From an uncultured Clostridia bacterium (GTDB lineage: Bacteria; Bacillota; Clostridia; TANB77; CAG-508), in NCBI GenBank assembly GCA_944393125.1, contig CALXZB010000006.1, positions 1 to 53,128 on the forward strand: DNA of 53,128 bases, in the 5' to 3' direction. This document shows positions 16,253 through 25,210 of the stretch, piece by piece; the first letter of the stretch is position 1; each line of letters starts with the position of its first letter. The position numbers were made by a program, and so were the translations under genes. A model generated the notes under the pieces. It was not told the origin of the DNA, ran no database searches, and saw only the letters and a list, made by a program, of their open reading frames with translations.

Positions 16253-17830
16253 ATGAAACAATTATATTATAATGGAACCATAATAACACTAGAAAATGAA
16301 GAAATAGAAGCACTAATAGTAGAAAATGGGAAAATCACTAAAACAGGGAAAAAAGCAGAAATACTAGAAGAAGTAAAAAATGAAGAAGTAGAAAAGATAG
16401 ATTTAAAAGGAAGATGCTTAATGCCATCATTTATAGATTCACATAGTCATATAGTATCATTAGCACAAACATTAGGAATTGCGCAACTACAGCAATGTTC
16501 AGATTATGAAGAAATAATAAATGCAATGAAAAAATTCAAACAAGATAATAACAAAAATGATGAAGAATGGATAGTAGGATTTGGATATGATCATAATTTC
16601 TTAAAAGAAAAAGAACAACCAACAAAAGAAATATTGGATAAAATATCAACAACAAATCCGGTAATGATAACACATAAATCAGGACATATGGGAGTACTAA
16701 ATACAAAGGCGTTAGAAATATTAGGAATAAATGAACAAACAGAAGATTTAGATGGTGGAAAAATAGGAAGAATAAAAAATACAAAAGAACCAAATGGTTA
16801 TTTAGAAGAAAGTGCATTTATAAATGCAACTCAAAAAACACAAATAAATACAAAAGAACAAATGATAAAATTAATAAAAAAAGCAGAAAAAATTTATGCG
16901 AGTTATGGAATAACTACAGCTCAAGAAGGATTAACAAAACAAACTGAATTTGATTTATTAAAAAGTATGGCTGATAACCAAATGCTTGATTTAGATATAA
17001 TTAGCTATGTTGATATAAAAAACTGTGAAGAAATAGTAAATGAAAACAAAAATATGATAGGAAAATATTATAATAATTACAAAATAGGAGGATATAAATT
17101 ATTTTTAGATGGATCACCACAAGGAAAAACAGCATGGATAAGTAAGCCATATAAAGGAGAAGAAAAATATTGTGGATATCCAATATACGAATTAAAACAG
17201 GTAGAAGATTTTGTGAAAAAAGCTATAAATGAAAAGGTTCAATTAATAACACATTGCAATGGAGATTTAGCAGCAGAACAGCTAATAAAAGCTTATGAAA
17301 AAAGTGAAACAATAAACAATTATAGACCTGTAATGATACATGCACAATTAGTAAGAAAAGACCAATTACCAAGAATGAAGAAAATAAATATGATACCATC
17401 ATTTTTTGTAGCACATGTATATTATTGGGGAGATATTCATATAAAAAATTTAGGTAAAAGAGCTCAAGACATAAGCCCAATAAAAAGTGCAATAGAAAAT
17501 GGCTTAATATATACAATGCATCAAGATACACCTGTAATATTACCAAATATGTTTGAAACAATCTGGTGTGCTGTTAATAGAAAAACACAAAATGGAATCG
17601 AAATAGGAAACAGTCAGAAAATAACTGTTAAAGAAGCAATAAAAGGTTTAACAATAAATTCTGCATATCAATATTTTGAAGAAAAAGATAAAGGAAGTAT
17701 CAAAACAGGAAAGAAAGCAGACTTTATTATAATTGATAAAAACCCATTAGAGATAAATATAGAAGAATTAAAAAGTATAAAAATATTGTATACAATAAAA
17801 AATGGAAAAATTATTTATAAAGGAGATTAA
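16253..17830 (+). CDS. amidohydrolase (YtcJ-like, amidohydrolase 3 family)
   Basis: A 525-residue metal-dependent hydrolase with a split beta-domain and TIM barrel. Metal ligands are in DSHSH (residues 63-67), in the His of QLITHCNGD, in the HAQL segment and in the Asp of YTMHQDTP; GYKLFLDGSPQGKTAW is the YtcJ-family signature. The C-terminal half of the beta-domain closes with GKKADFIIIDKNP. It has no signal peptide, so it is cytoplasmic. The substrate is unknown; family members hydrolyse N-substituted formamides or other amides. RBS TAGGAGG at 16239-16245. It sits just downstream of the leader RNA and terminator, so expression probably depends on read-through. Confidence 0.9.
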   Translation: MKQLYYNGTIITLENEEIEALIVENGKITKTGKKAEILEEVKNEEVEKIDLKGRCLMPSFIDSHSHIVSLAQTLGIAQLQQCSDYEEIINAMKKFKQDNNKNDEEWIVGFGYDHNFLKEKEQPTKEILDKISTTNPVMITHKSGHMGVLNTKALEILGINEQTEDLDGGKIGRIKNTKEPNGYLEESAFINATQKTQINTKEQMIKLIKKAEKIYASYGITTAQEGLTKQTEFDLLKSMADNQMLDLDIISYVDIKNCEEIVNENKNMIGKYYNNYKIGGYKLFLDGSPQGKTAWISKPYKGEEKYCGYPIYELKQVEDFVKKAINEKVQLITHCNGDLAAEQLIKAYEKSETINNYRPVMIHAQLVRKDQLPRMKKINMIPSFFVAHVYYWGDIHIKNLGKRAQDISPIKSAIENGLIYTMHQDTPVILPNMFETIWCAVNRKTQNGIEIGNSQKITVKEAIKGLTINSAYQYFEEKDKGSIKTGKKADFIIIDKNPLEINIEELKSIKILYTIKNGKIIYKGD

Positions 17831-17832
17831 TT

Positions 17833-18450
17833 ATGAAATTATTAAAAAAAATAAATAAAGGATTTATATTAACAGTAATAGTATTAATTTTACTTTCTAT
17901 ATATTTAATAAACCAAGAAAAAGCAAAAGAAACAGAGAAAAAAGAAATAAGTCAAAAATGCGAACAATATATTGACTTTACAAATAAATATGCTGTTTTA
18001 CCAGAAGACATGCAAGTACTGAAACAAGAAATATCAAATACAGAATTAGAAAAATATAAAAATGAAATAAAGCAAGAACTAAAAAAACAAATGATAGAAA
18101 ATGAACAAGCGGTAGATTTACAATATCAAATATTAACTTCAATTTTAGAGAATAACATCAAAAAAGACAGTATAGTAACACAAATTTCCAGAAGAATGAT
18201 AGAAAAACCTCAATATGTGTTTGATGGTGATCAAGTACAAGTAACATTTCAATCAAGAGTATCAATAGAAGAAAAATATTTAGAAAATGAGAATGATGCA
18301 GAAGAAGATGCAAAAACAAGAAATACCACATATATGACACAAAATGATCAAATAAATTTGCAAAAAGTAGATGGAGAATGGAAAATAGTATACTCAAATT
18401 TACAATTTTATTCAAATAAAGAATATTACACAGAAACGATAAGTCTATAA
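17833..18450 (+). CDS. membrane-anchored hypothetical protein
   Basis: A 205-residue protein with an N-terminal transmembrane anchor (about residues 11-27) and a charged, helical extracellular domain. Residues 148-205 alternate strand-like segments and end in GEWKIVYSNLQFY, reminiscent of a small NTF2-like or Tim44-like fold. I cannot name a family. It begins two bases after the amidohydrolase and is followed by an ABC exporter, so all four genes may form one unit. Confidence 0.75.
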   Translation: MKLLKKINKGFILTVIVLILLSIYLINQEKAKETEKKEISQKCEQYIDFTNKYAVLPEDMQVLKQEISNTELEKYKNEIKQELKKQMIENEQAVDLQYQILTSILENNIKKDSIVTQISRRMIEKPQYVFDGDQVQVTFQSRVSIEEKYLENENDAEEDAKTRNTTYMTQNDQINLQKVDGEWKIVYSNLQFYSNKEYYTETISL

Positions 18451-18481
18451 AAGATTTTGTGTTAGAAAGGATGAAAATAAA

Positions 18482-19414
18482 ATGGCTAATACAGTATTAG
18501 AAATAAAAAACCTTACCAAAACTTATGGGAAAAGAAAAGTTATAGATAATATAAGTCTTGAAATACAAGAGGGAGAGATTTTTGGATTTCTTGGTCCAAA
18601 TGGTTCTGGAAAGACAACAACAATAAAAATGATTTTAAGATTAATTGAAAAAGATTCTGGAGAAATAAAGATAAAAGGTTATGACAATAAAAAAGAATTT
18701 GAAAAAGCAATGGAATATATTGGAGCAATTGTAGAAAATCCAGATATGTACAATTATATGTCAGGAAAAGATAACTTAAAATTACATGCAAGACTAAGAA
18801 ATATAGATGAAAAAAGAATAGACGAAGTTTTAGAACTAGTTGGATTAAAAGATAGAGCAAAAGAAAAAGTAAAAAAATATTCATTAGGTATGAAACAAAG
18901 ACTAGGGCTAGCATTAACATTATTACATAAACCAAGAGTATTAATATTAGATGAACCAACAAATGGGTTAGATCCAGCTGGTATAAAACAATTAAGAAAT
19001 ATCTTAAAAGAAATAGCTCATAAAGATGGAGTTGCAGTATTTGTTTCATCACACATATTATCTGAAATGCAATTAATGTGTGACAAAATTGCTGTAATTG
19101 ATAATGGTAAAATAGTAAAAACAGAAAACATTACTCATATGGAACTGCCTGAGGATAATGAATCTATTGATGAAATAATAGAAATAAAAGTAAAAGATGT
19201 TCCAAAAGCAATAGAAATACTAAAACAAAAATTTGAATTACAACCACAATTAGTAGAAGGTAATATAAATATAACTATTTCAAATGAAAAAATACCTAAA
19301 GTTGTAAAAGAATTAGCAATAAATGATGTAGAAATACATTCAGTAACACCAAAAGAACAATCATTAGAAGACCTATTTTTTGATGCAACAAAAGGAGGAA
19401 ATAAGGATGAATAA
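18482..19414 (+). CDS. ABC transporter ATPase (bacitracin/lantibiotic-exporter type)
   Basis: A 310-residue ATPase with Walker A GPNGSGKTT, signature YSLGMKQRLG, Walker B LILDEPTNGLDP and switch His in SSHILSE. The C-terminal 90 residues form the extra domain typical of BcrA/NatA-like exporters. RBS AGAAAGGATG. Its last codons overlap the permease gene by eight bases. The substrate is not evident; such systems export antimicrobial peptides, sodium or lipids. Confidence 0.93.
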   Translation: MANTVLEIKNLTKTYGKRKVIDNISLEIQEGEIFGFLGPNGSGKTTTIKMILRLIEKDSGEIKIKGYDNKKEFEKAMEYIGAIVENPDMYNYMSGKDNLKLHARLRNIDEKRIDEVLELVGLKDRAKEKVKKYSLGMKQRLGLALTLLHKPRVLILDEPTNGLDPAGIKQLRNILKEIAHKDGVAVFVSSHILSEMQLMCDKIAVIDNGKIVKTENITHMELPEDNESIDEIIEIKVKDVPKAIEILKQKFELQPQLVEGNINITISNEKIPKVVKELAINDVEIHSVTPKEQSLEDLFFDATKGGNKDE

Positions 19415-20870
19415 AATATTAAAATTATTTATAAATGAAAACATAAAAACTTGGAAAAAACTTTCTACAAAAATAATGATAGTTGTTGCAATATTGGCTA
19501 TATTAGGAACATTAGGACTTGTGAAAATAATGGAAAAATCAGCCCAAACGACATATCAGATAGCAAATAATATGCAACTAGAATGGAAAGAATCAATACA
19601 ACAAGAACTAAAATATATGGAAGAACAACTAAAAAATGAAGCATTAGATGAGAATACTAAAACCGAATATAAAAGACAAATTGAAGTCTATAAAATTTGT
19701 TTGCAATATGATGTTAGCCCATGGCAAGACAACTGGAAGAATGACTTGATAAATCAAATTGCACAATTAAAAATTCAAAAAGAATTTTTATCAGAAAATG
19801 AAGTAAAAGAAATTGATTTAAAAATTGAAGACCTAATAAAAAAACTAGAAAAAGATGATTTTAAAGGATATATAGATTTACAAATACAAGAAGAGAAAAC
19901 AAAATTAGATAACAAAGAAATATCAGAACAAGAATATAAAGATAATATAGAAATTCTAAATTTAACTAAAAACTTAGAAATAGGAAAAGAAACAAATGAA
20001 GCTTATTGGAAAAAAAGACTATTAAATGAAATTCGAGAAGCACAAACAAGTATAAGAACAAATATTGATGCAGAAACAAATAAAGTATTATCAATAGAGA
20101 AAAAACAAGAATACCAAGATCTAATAAAAATAGATAAATATAAATTAGAAAATAATATAGCACCATTAGAATATACAGAAAGTTATAGAATAATGTTTGA
20201 AACATTAGCTCCTATGTTTGGAGTTGCTGTTATTGCAATAATAGTAATAGTAATCGCAGGAGGAACAATATCAACAGAGGTGTCAACAGGTTCTATTAAA
20301 TTCTGGGCATTAACACCAAACAAAAGATGGAAAATACTAACATCTAAAATATTATCTGTATTGTTCTACATAATAATGATAACATTATTAATAACAATTC
20401 TAACTGTAATAATAGCAAATGTATTTTTTGACGATGCGGGCGAACAATATATATATGTAAAAGATGGAGAATTAAAAGTAATAAATAGTACATTATTTAC
20501 TTTTGAAAAGTACTTTATTAAAATGATAACAGTAACAGTATTTGCATTATTTGCTATAATGTTATCTACATTAACAAGAAATAGTGCAACATCAATAAGT
20601 TTTAGTTTAGCGTTATATTTAGGAAATGGAATTGCAATGTCAATTATAAATTCCTTTATAAAAAGTGAATGGATAAAATTTGTACCATTTAACAATTTAA
20701 ATATATTTGATAAAATATTTACTAATTATACTAGCCCAATAAATTTTTCAATGGGAACAAGTTTTACAGCTACAACATCATTAACATTTTCATTAATAGT
20801 TCTAGGTGTATGTGCAGTATTAATGCTAGTTACAATGTATGATAGTTTTAACAAAAGAGACATAATTTAG
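19407..20870 (+). CDS. ABC-2 permease with large extracellular coiled-coil
   Basis: A 487-residue membrane protein. One helix near residues 20-40 is followed by about 220 residues of highly charged, helical, coiled-coil-like sequence outside the membrane, then five or six helices from residue 265 on. STEVSTGSIKFWALTPNKRWKI is the usual ABC-2 coupling segment. I place the start at ATG 19407 because AAAGGAGG (19392-19399) fits it; an earlier in-frame ATG at 19380 lies inside the ATPase gene without a ribosome site. It forms the exporter with the ATPase upstream. Confidence 0.9.
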   Translation: MNKILKLFINENIKTWKKLSTKIMIVVAILAILGTLGLVKIMEKSAQTTYQIANNMQLEWKESIQQELKYMEEQLKNEALDENTKTEYKRQIEVYKICLQYDVSPWQDNWKNDLINQIAQLKIQKEFLSENEVKEIDLKIEDLIKKLEKDDFKGYIDLQIQEEKTKLDNKEISEQEYKDNIEILNLTKNLEIGKETNEAYWKKRLLNEIREAQTSIRTNIDAETNKVLSIEKKQEYQDLIKIDKYKLENNIAPLEYTESYRIMFETLAPMFGVAVIAIIVIVIAGGTISTEVSTGSIKFWALTPNKRWKILTSKILSVLFYIIMITLLITILTVIIANVFFDDAGEQYIYVKDGELKVINSTLFTFEKYFIKMITVTVFALFAIMLSTLTRNSATSISFSLALYLGNGIAMSIINSFIKSEWIKFVPFNNLNIFDKIFTNYTSPINFSMGTSFTATTSLTFSLIVLGVCAVLMLVTMYDSFNKRDII

Positions 20871-20882
20871 AAAAATTTTAAA

Positions 20883-20920
20883 TAGAGAACAGCTTATAAA
20901 CTGTTCTCTAATTTTTTTGA
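20883..20920 (+). terminator. intrinsic terminator of the ABC exporter operon
   Basis: TAGAGAACAG (20883-20892) pairs with CTGTTCTCTA (20901-20910), followed by ATTTTTTTG. Confidence 0.9.
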
Positions 20921-20996
20921 AAATTTTTTTAAAATTTTTAAACTTTTTATAAAAATAAATAATCTAATAAGTGTTAATAAGAAGAGGTACAAAAAG

Positions 20997-21881
20997 ATGA
21001 AAATATATTATAGAAAAAGAAGAAAATTAATAATACTAATAAATTTAATAATATTATTGATAATTTTATTATTATCTATTAAACTAATACAAAAAAGAAG
21101 AACAACAACAAACTTAGAAAAAATATATAGTTCACCTACTAAAAATATTATCATTGTTGATAAAACTACTGAAGATGAAAAAAACGATATAATAGAAAAT
21201 GTAACAGAAGAAAACAATACAGAGTCAAATAATACAGAACAAAATAATACAGAAAAAAGTAATAATGAAAACAACAAACAAGAACAGATTCCTAATGAAA
21301 CTAATAATAAAGGAAATAGAGAATTCGGAAGTAATGTTGCTTTTATTGGAGATTCAAGAACACAAGCATTTTTAATGTATTCAGGATTAAAAGATGTTAT
21401 TGACTATACTAATATTGGACTTATGGTAGATACAGCAGTAACTAAAAAATTTGTAACAAACAAAAAAGGTGAAAAAATAACCATACTAGAAGATATGCGA
21501 AATAAAAACATAGATACTGTATATATAATGTTAGGAATAAATGAATTGGGATGGGTATATAATAGTATATTTATTCAGAAATATGAAGAATTGATAGATA
21601 AAATAAAAGCCATAAAACCAGAATGTGAAATAATATTAGAATCGATTATTCCAGTTACAAAAACAAGGTCTGACAAAGATAGCATATATAATAATGACAA
21701 AATAGTAGAATACAATAAACTAATTAAACAAATGGCTAACAGAAAAGGAATACAATATATTGACTTAGTTCCTATATTGGCAGATCAAAACGGAAATCTG
21801 CCTGAAAATGCAACGCCAGACGGAATACATCTTAATAAAGAATATTGTTTAAAATGGTTAAACTGTTTAAAAAATAATTAA
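20997..21881 (+). CDS. anchored SGNH-family hydrolase
   Basis: A 294-residue protein: basic N-terminus, one transmembrane helix (about 12-30), an Asn/Glu/Thr-rich linker (55-105), then an SGNH hydrolase domain outside the cell. Catalytic blocks are visible: FIGDSRT with the nucleophile Ser, GINE for the Asn block, and DGIHLN with the Asp-His pair. Such domains act as O-acetyl esterases or acetyltransferases on wall polymers. The neighbourhood (DUF4358 gene, SigV/RsiV pair, MBOAT and DHHW genes) points to acylation or deacylation of surface polysaccharide. RBS AGAAGAGG. Confidence 0.85.
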   Translation: MKIYYRKRRKLIILINLIILLIILLLSIKLIQKRRTTTNLEKIYSSPTKNIIIVDKTTEDEKNDIIENVTEENNTESNNTEQNNTEKSNNENNKQEQIPNETNNKGNREFGSNVAFIGDSRTQAFLMYSGLKDVIDYTNIGLMVDTAVTKKFVTNKKGEKITILEDMRNKNIDTVYIMLGINELGWVYNSIFIQKYEELIDKIKAIKPECEIILESIIPVTKTRSDKDSIYNNDKIVEYNKLIKQMANRKGIQYIDLVPILADQNGNLPENATPDGIHLNKEYCLKWLNCLKNN

Positions 21882-21892
21882 AGGAGACAAAC

Positions 21893-22366
21893 ATGAAAAA
21901 AAATATAATAGTAATTTTAATAATATCAGTAATAATAATTATGATAGAAGCCAAATTTATAGCAAAAGAACAAAAAGAAATAGTTGTAAATATGCAAGAA
22001 ATAGCAACAGAATTAATAAATGCACAAATATTTGAAGATGATTTAAGTCAAATAGATAGAGAGAACATAATAAAAAAGTATAATTTCAATAATGAAAAAA
22101 TAAAAGATATTGTTTCATTTGTAGGAACAGGGGCAACATCAGAAGAAATTTTAATAATAGAATTATTAGACTCAAAAGACATAAATGAAACAAAAGAAAT
22201 TATACAATCTAAAATAGAAGAAAGAAAAATTGATTTTCAAAATTATTTACCTAATGAAGTTTATAAATTAGAAAATTATAATTTGGAAAGTAAAGGAAAA
22301 TATATTGTTTTATGTATTTCAAACAATTATGATAAAGCAAGTGAAATAATAAACAAATATATATAA
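21893..22366 (+). CDS. DUF4358-type exported protein
   Basis: A 157-residue protein with an N-terminal anchor or signal (residues 4-21) and a domain I assign to DUF4358 on the pattern IVSFVGTGATSEEILIIEL followed by a helix and a final beta strand. Proteins of this family are frequently found beside MBOAT, DHHW and SGNH genes in gut Clostridia, as here. Activity is unknown. RBS AAAGGAG; it lies 11 bases after the SGNH gene, so it is in the same operon. Confidence 0.75.
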   Translation: MKKNIIVILIISVIIIMIEAKFIAKEQKEIVVNMQEIATELINAQIFEDDLSQIDRENIIKKYNFNNEKIKDIVSFVGTGATSEEILIIELLDSKDINETKEIIQSKIEERKIDFQNYLPNEVYKLENYNLESKGKYIVLCISNNYDKASEIINKYI

Positions 22367-22383
22367 TAAAAGGAGCTAGAAAA

Positions 22384-22869
22384 GTGCAAAATGTAAAAGA
22401 AATACTAGTAGATTATATAGAAAATAATCAAGAAAAATTATATAGAGTTGCATTTAGTTATTTGAAAAATGAAGAATCAGCATTAGATGTTGTTCAAGAA
22501 TCAATAGAAAAAGCTTTGAAAAATATATACCAATTAAAAGAAAAAGAATATATAAAAACATGGTTTTATAGAATTCTCATTAATGAATGCTTACAATATA
22601 TAAAGAAAAACAAAAGAATAATTACATGCGAATTACAAGAGATAGAAAATAAAATAGAGTGGAATGATAATATAACAACAGAAGGAATAGACATCTATAA
22701 TCATATTCAAAAACTAAATGAAAAGGTAAGAACAGTTATAATTTTAAGATTTTTTGAAGATATGAAAATAGAAGAAATAGCTACAATAACAAAAACAAAT
22801 GTTAATACAGTTAAATCAAGATTATATAAAGGCCTAAAAGAATTAAAAAATTTAATAGAAAGGAGATAA
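22384..22869 (+). CDS. sigV: ECF sigma factor, SigV-like
   Basis: A 161-residue extracytoplasmic-function sigma factor. Region 2 spans about residues 12-75 (SYLKNEESALDVVQESIEKAL, then KTWFYRILINECL) and region 4 about 105-155 (VIILRFFEDMKIEEIATITKTNVNTVKSRLYKGLKEL). The start is GTG, with AAAGGAG at 22370-22376. The gene two bases downstream encodes a membrane anti-sigma factor of RsiV type, so this is probably SigV, which in Bacillus and relatives responds to lysozyme. The symbol rests on that pairing. Confidence 0.85.
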   Translation: MQNVKEILVDYIENNQEKLYRVAFSYLKNEESALDVVQESIEKALKNIYQLKEKEYIKTWFYRILINECLQYIKKNKRIITCELQEIENKIEWNDNITTEGIDIYNHIQKLNEKVRTVIILRFFEDMKIEEIATITKTNVNTVKSRLYKGLKELKNLIERR

Positions 22870-22871
22870 AA

Positions 22872-23732
22872 ATGAAAAAATTAAAAAAAGCCAAAGAAGT
22901 ATATCAATCAATAAAAATTCCTGCACGATTAAATTATATGGTAAATAGAACTATTTCAGAACAACCAAAGAAAAGAGCATATAAATTCAAAAATATTAGA
23001 TATGTACTTTCAACAATGGCTTGTACATTTTTACTATTTATATTTATGATTAACATAAGTCCAAGTTTTGCTACTAACATTCTAGAAATACCAATAATAG
23101 GAGAAGTAGCTAAAGTTTTTACGATAAGAGAATTTAAGCAAGAAGATAAAAATAAATTGGTAGAAGCCAAAATACCAGCACTAGAAAATACAGGAAATAC
23201 AGAATTAGAAAAAAGAATAAATTATGAAATAATGTTAAAAATGAATGAAGTTTTAGAAGAAGTAGAAGAAAGAGCTGCAGAATATAAAAAAGCAGTTATA
23301 GAAACAGGAGGAAAGGAAGAAGACTATCATCCAATAAATATACAAATAGATTATAAAGTAGGATATTCAAGTGATAAAGTAGTATCTTTTATGATATTAA
23401 AAACAGAAACATTAGCAAGTGCATATACTGAATTGTATTTCTATAATATAGATATAGAAACTGGTAGAAAGCTAAACTTGAGAGATGTACTTGGAGAAGA
23501 CTACAAGAAAATAGCAAATGAAACAATAAATAAAGAGATAGAAGAAAGAAGTAAAAATCCAGATAATATATATTTTGCAGCAGGGGAAGGTGGATTTGAA
23601 GGAATTGAAAATGAATATCAAAATTTTTATATAAATTCAAATGGAAAAGTTGTAATAGTATTTGAAAAATATGAAATAGCACCAGGCTATATGGGAATAC
23701 AAGAATTCGAAATTGATAAACAGATATTTTAA
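22872..23732 (+). CDS. rsiV: membrane anti-sigma factor, RsiV-like
   Basis: A 286-residue protein: a short cytoplasmic N-terminus that would hold the sigma factor, one transmembrane helix (about 47-62), and an extracellular domain resembling DUF3298/RsiV (YTELYFYNIDIETGRKLNLRDVLGEDYKKIANETINKEI, split here by loops, and a final FEKYEIAPGYMG segment). In B. subtilis the RsiV ectodomain binds lysozyme, which triggers cleavage and releases SigV. The same logic is inferred here from gene order and domain layout. It starts two bases after the sigma gene. Confidence 0.83.
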   Translation: MKKLKKAKEVYQSIKIPARLNYMVNRTISEQPKKRAYKFKNIRYVLSTMACTFLLFIFMINISPSFATNILEIPIIGEVAKVFTIREFKQEDKNKLVEAKIPALENTGNTELEKRINYEIMLKMNEVLEEVEERAAEYKKAVIETGGKEEDYHPINIQIDYKVGYSSDKVVSFMILKTETLASAYTELYFYNIDIETGRKLNLRDVLGEDYKKIANETINKEIEERSKNPDNIYFAAGEGGFEGIENEYQNFYINSNGKVVIVFEKYEIAPGYMGIQEFEIDKQIF

Positions 23733-23737
23733 AATCT

Positions 23738-23776
23738 AACTCTTACTAAATAAAATAGTAAGAGTTGATTTTTTTG
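23738..23776 (+). terminator. terminator between rsiV and the MBOAT gene
   Basis: AACTCTTACTA (23738-23748) pairs perfectly with TAGTAAGAGTT (23756-23766), followed by GATTTTTTT. The MBOAT ribosome site starts directly after it, so MBOAT mRNA either reads through or comes from a promoter inside rsiV. Confidence 0.88.
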
Positions 23777-23786
23777 AGGAGGAAAT

Positions 23787-25187
23787 ATGGTATTTAGTAG
23801 TATAGTTTTTTTATATATTTTTTTACCAATAATGCTTTTAATATATTTTATAGTACCAAATAAGTTTAAAAATGCTGTAATGATTGTAGCAAGTTTAATA
23901 TTTTTTGCATGGGGAGAAATAAGATATATATTTATAATGTTATTATTAGCAATAATGGATTACACATGTGGAAAAAAAATAAATCAATATTTTGAAAACA
24001 AAAATAAGAAAAAAATATATTTATTTATAGACATTGGAGTTAATTTATTAATATTATTCTTCTTTAAATATGCTGATTTTATAATATCAAATATTAATAA
24101 TATTACAAATTTAAATATTCCATTATTAAATATTCCATTACCAATAGGTGTATCTTTTAATACATTTCAAAGTTTATCTTACATAATTGATGTATATAGA
24201 GGAACAGTAAAATGTGAAAAAAGCTTTTATAATTATTTAGCTTATACTACATTATTCCCACAAATAATAGCAGGTCCAATTGTAAGATATGAAACAGTTG
24301 ATGAAGAACTTGAAAACAAAAATATTAGTATAGACAATTTTACTACAGGAATGAAGAGGTTTATTATAGGATTAGGGAAAAAAGTATTAATTGCAAATAA
24401 TATAGGAGAATTATGGCACATAATAGAAATAGGAGAATATACAAATTTAACATTTGTTTTATCATGGTTTGGAATTATTGCTTTTGCTCTTCAAATATAT
24501 TTTGATTTTAGTGGATATTCAGATATGGCAATAGGTCTTGCAAAAATATTTGGAATGGAGTTTGATGAAAACTTTAATTTTCCATACATTTCAAAAAGCA
24601 TAACAGAATTTTGGAGAAGATGGCATATAACTCTTTCTTCATGGTTTAAAGATTACATATATATTCCATTAGGAGGAAATAAAAAAGGATTATTAAAACA
24701 AATAAGAAATATTTTAATAGTATGGTTTTTAACAGGAGCATGGCATGGAGCTTCTTGGAACTTTATTTTATGGGGATTATATTTTGGAGTAATTCTTATA
24801 TTAGAAAAAATATTTATATTAAAAATATTAGAAAAAGCAGGAAAGTTTATTAGCCATATATATGCAATAATTCTTATATTAATAGGTTGGGTAATTTTTG
24901 CATTTGAAGACTTAAAACAAATAGCGATATACTTTAAATCAATGTTTAATATAAACAATTTTATAAATAATGAAACTTTATACTACCTAAGAAATTATGG
25001 GGCAATTACTATTATAGGAATAATATGTTCTACAGTAATAGTTAAGAAATTACTTGAGAAAGCGGATAATTCTAATAAAAAGACATATAAATTTTTTGGA
25101 ATTACAATATATATGATAATCTTTATTTTGAGTACAGCAAATTTAGTAAGTGACACATTTAATCCTTTTCTATATTTTAGATTTTAA
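23787..25187 (+). CDS. MBOAT-family O-acyltransferase
   Basis: A 466-residue polytopic membrane protein of the AlgI/DltB/PatA group, about ten or more helices. Characteristic stretches are VFSSIVFLYIFLPIML at the start, PQIIAGPIVRY near residue 160, FDFSGYSDMAIG near 236, FWRRWHITLSSWFKDYIYIPLGG, and the catalytic His320 in TGAWHGASW. These proteins move acyl groups across the membrane onto surface polymers. The DHHW gene follows directly. RBS GAGGAGG. The acceptor could be peptidoglycan, teichoic acid or a capsule. Confidence 0.94.
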   Translation: MVFSSIVFLYIFLPIMLLIYFIVPNKFKNAVMIVASLIFFAWGEIRYIFIMLLLAIMDYTCGKKINQYFENKNKKKIYLFIDIGVNLLILFFFKYADFIISNINNITNLNIPLLNIPLPIGVSFNTFQSLSYIIDVYRGTVKCEKSFYNYLAYTTLFPQIIAGPIVRYETVDEELENKNISIDNFTTGMKRFIIGLGKKVLIANNIGELWHIIEIGEYTNLTFVLSWFGIIAFALQIYFDFSGYSDMAIGLAKIFGMEFDENFNFPYISKSITEFWRRWHITLSSWFKDYIYIPLGGNKKGLLKQIRNILIVWFLTGAWHGASWNFILWGLYFGVILILEKIFILKILEKAGKFISHIYAIILILIGWVIFAFEDLKQIAIYFKSMFNINNFINNETLYYLRNYGAITIIGIICSTVIVKKLLEKADNSNKKTYKFFGITIYMIIFILSTANLVSDTFNPFLYFRF

Positions 25188-25210
25188 AAAGCAAAGGAGG
25201 AAACATTATT

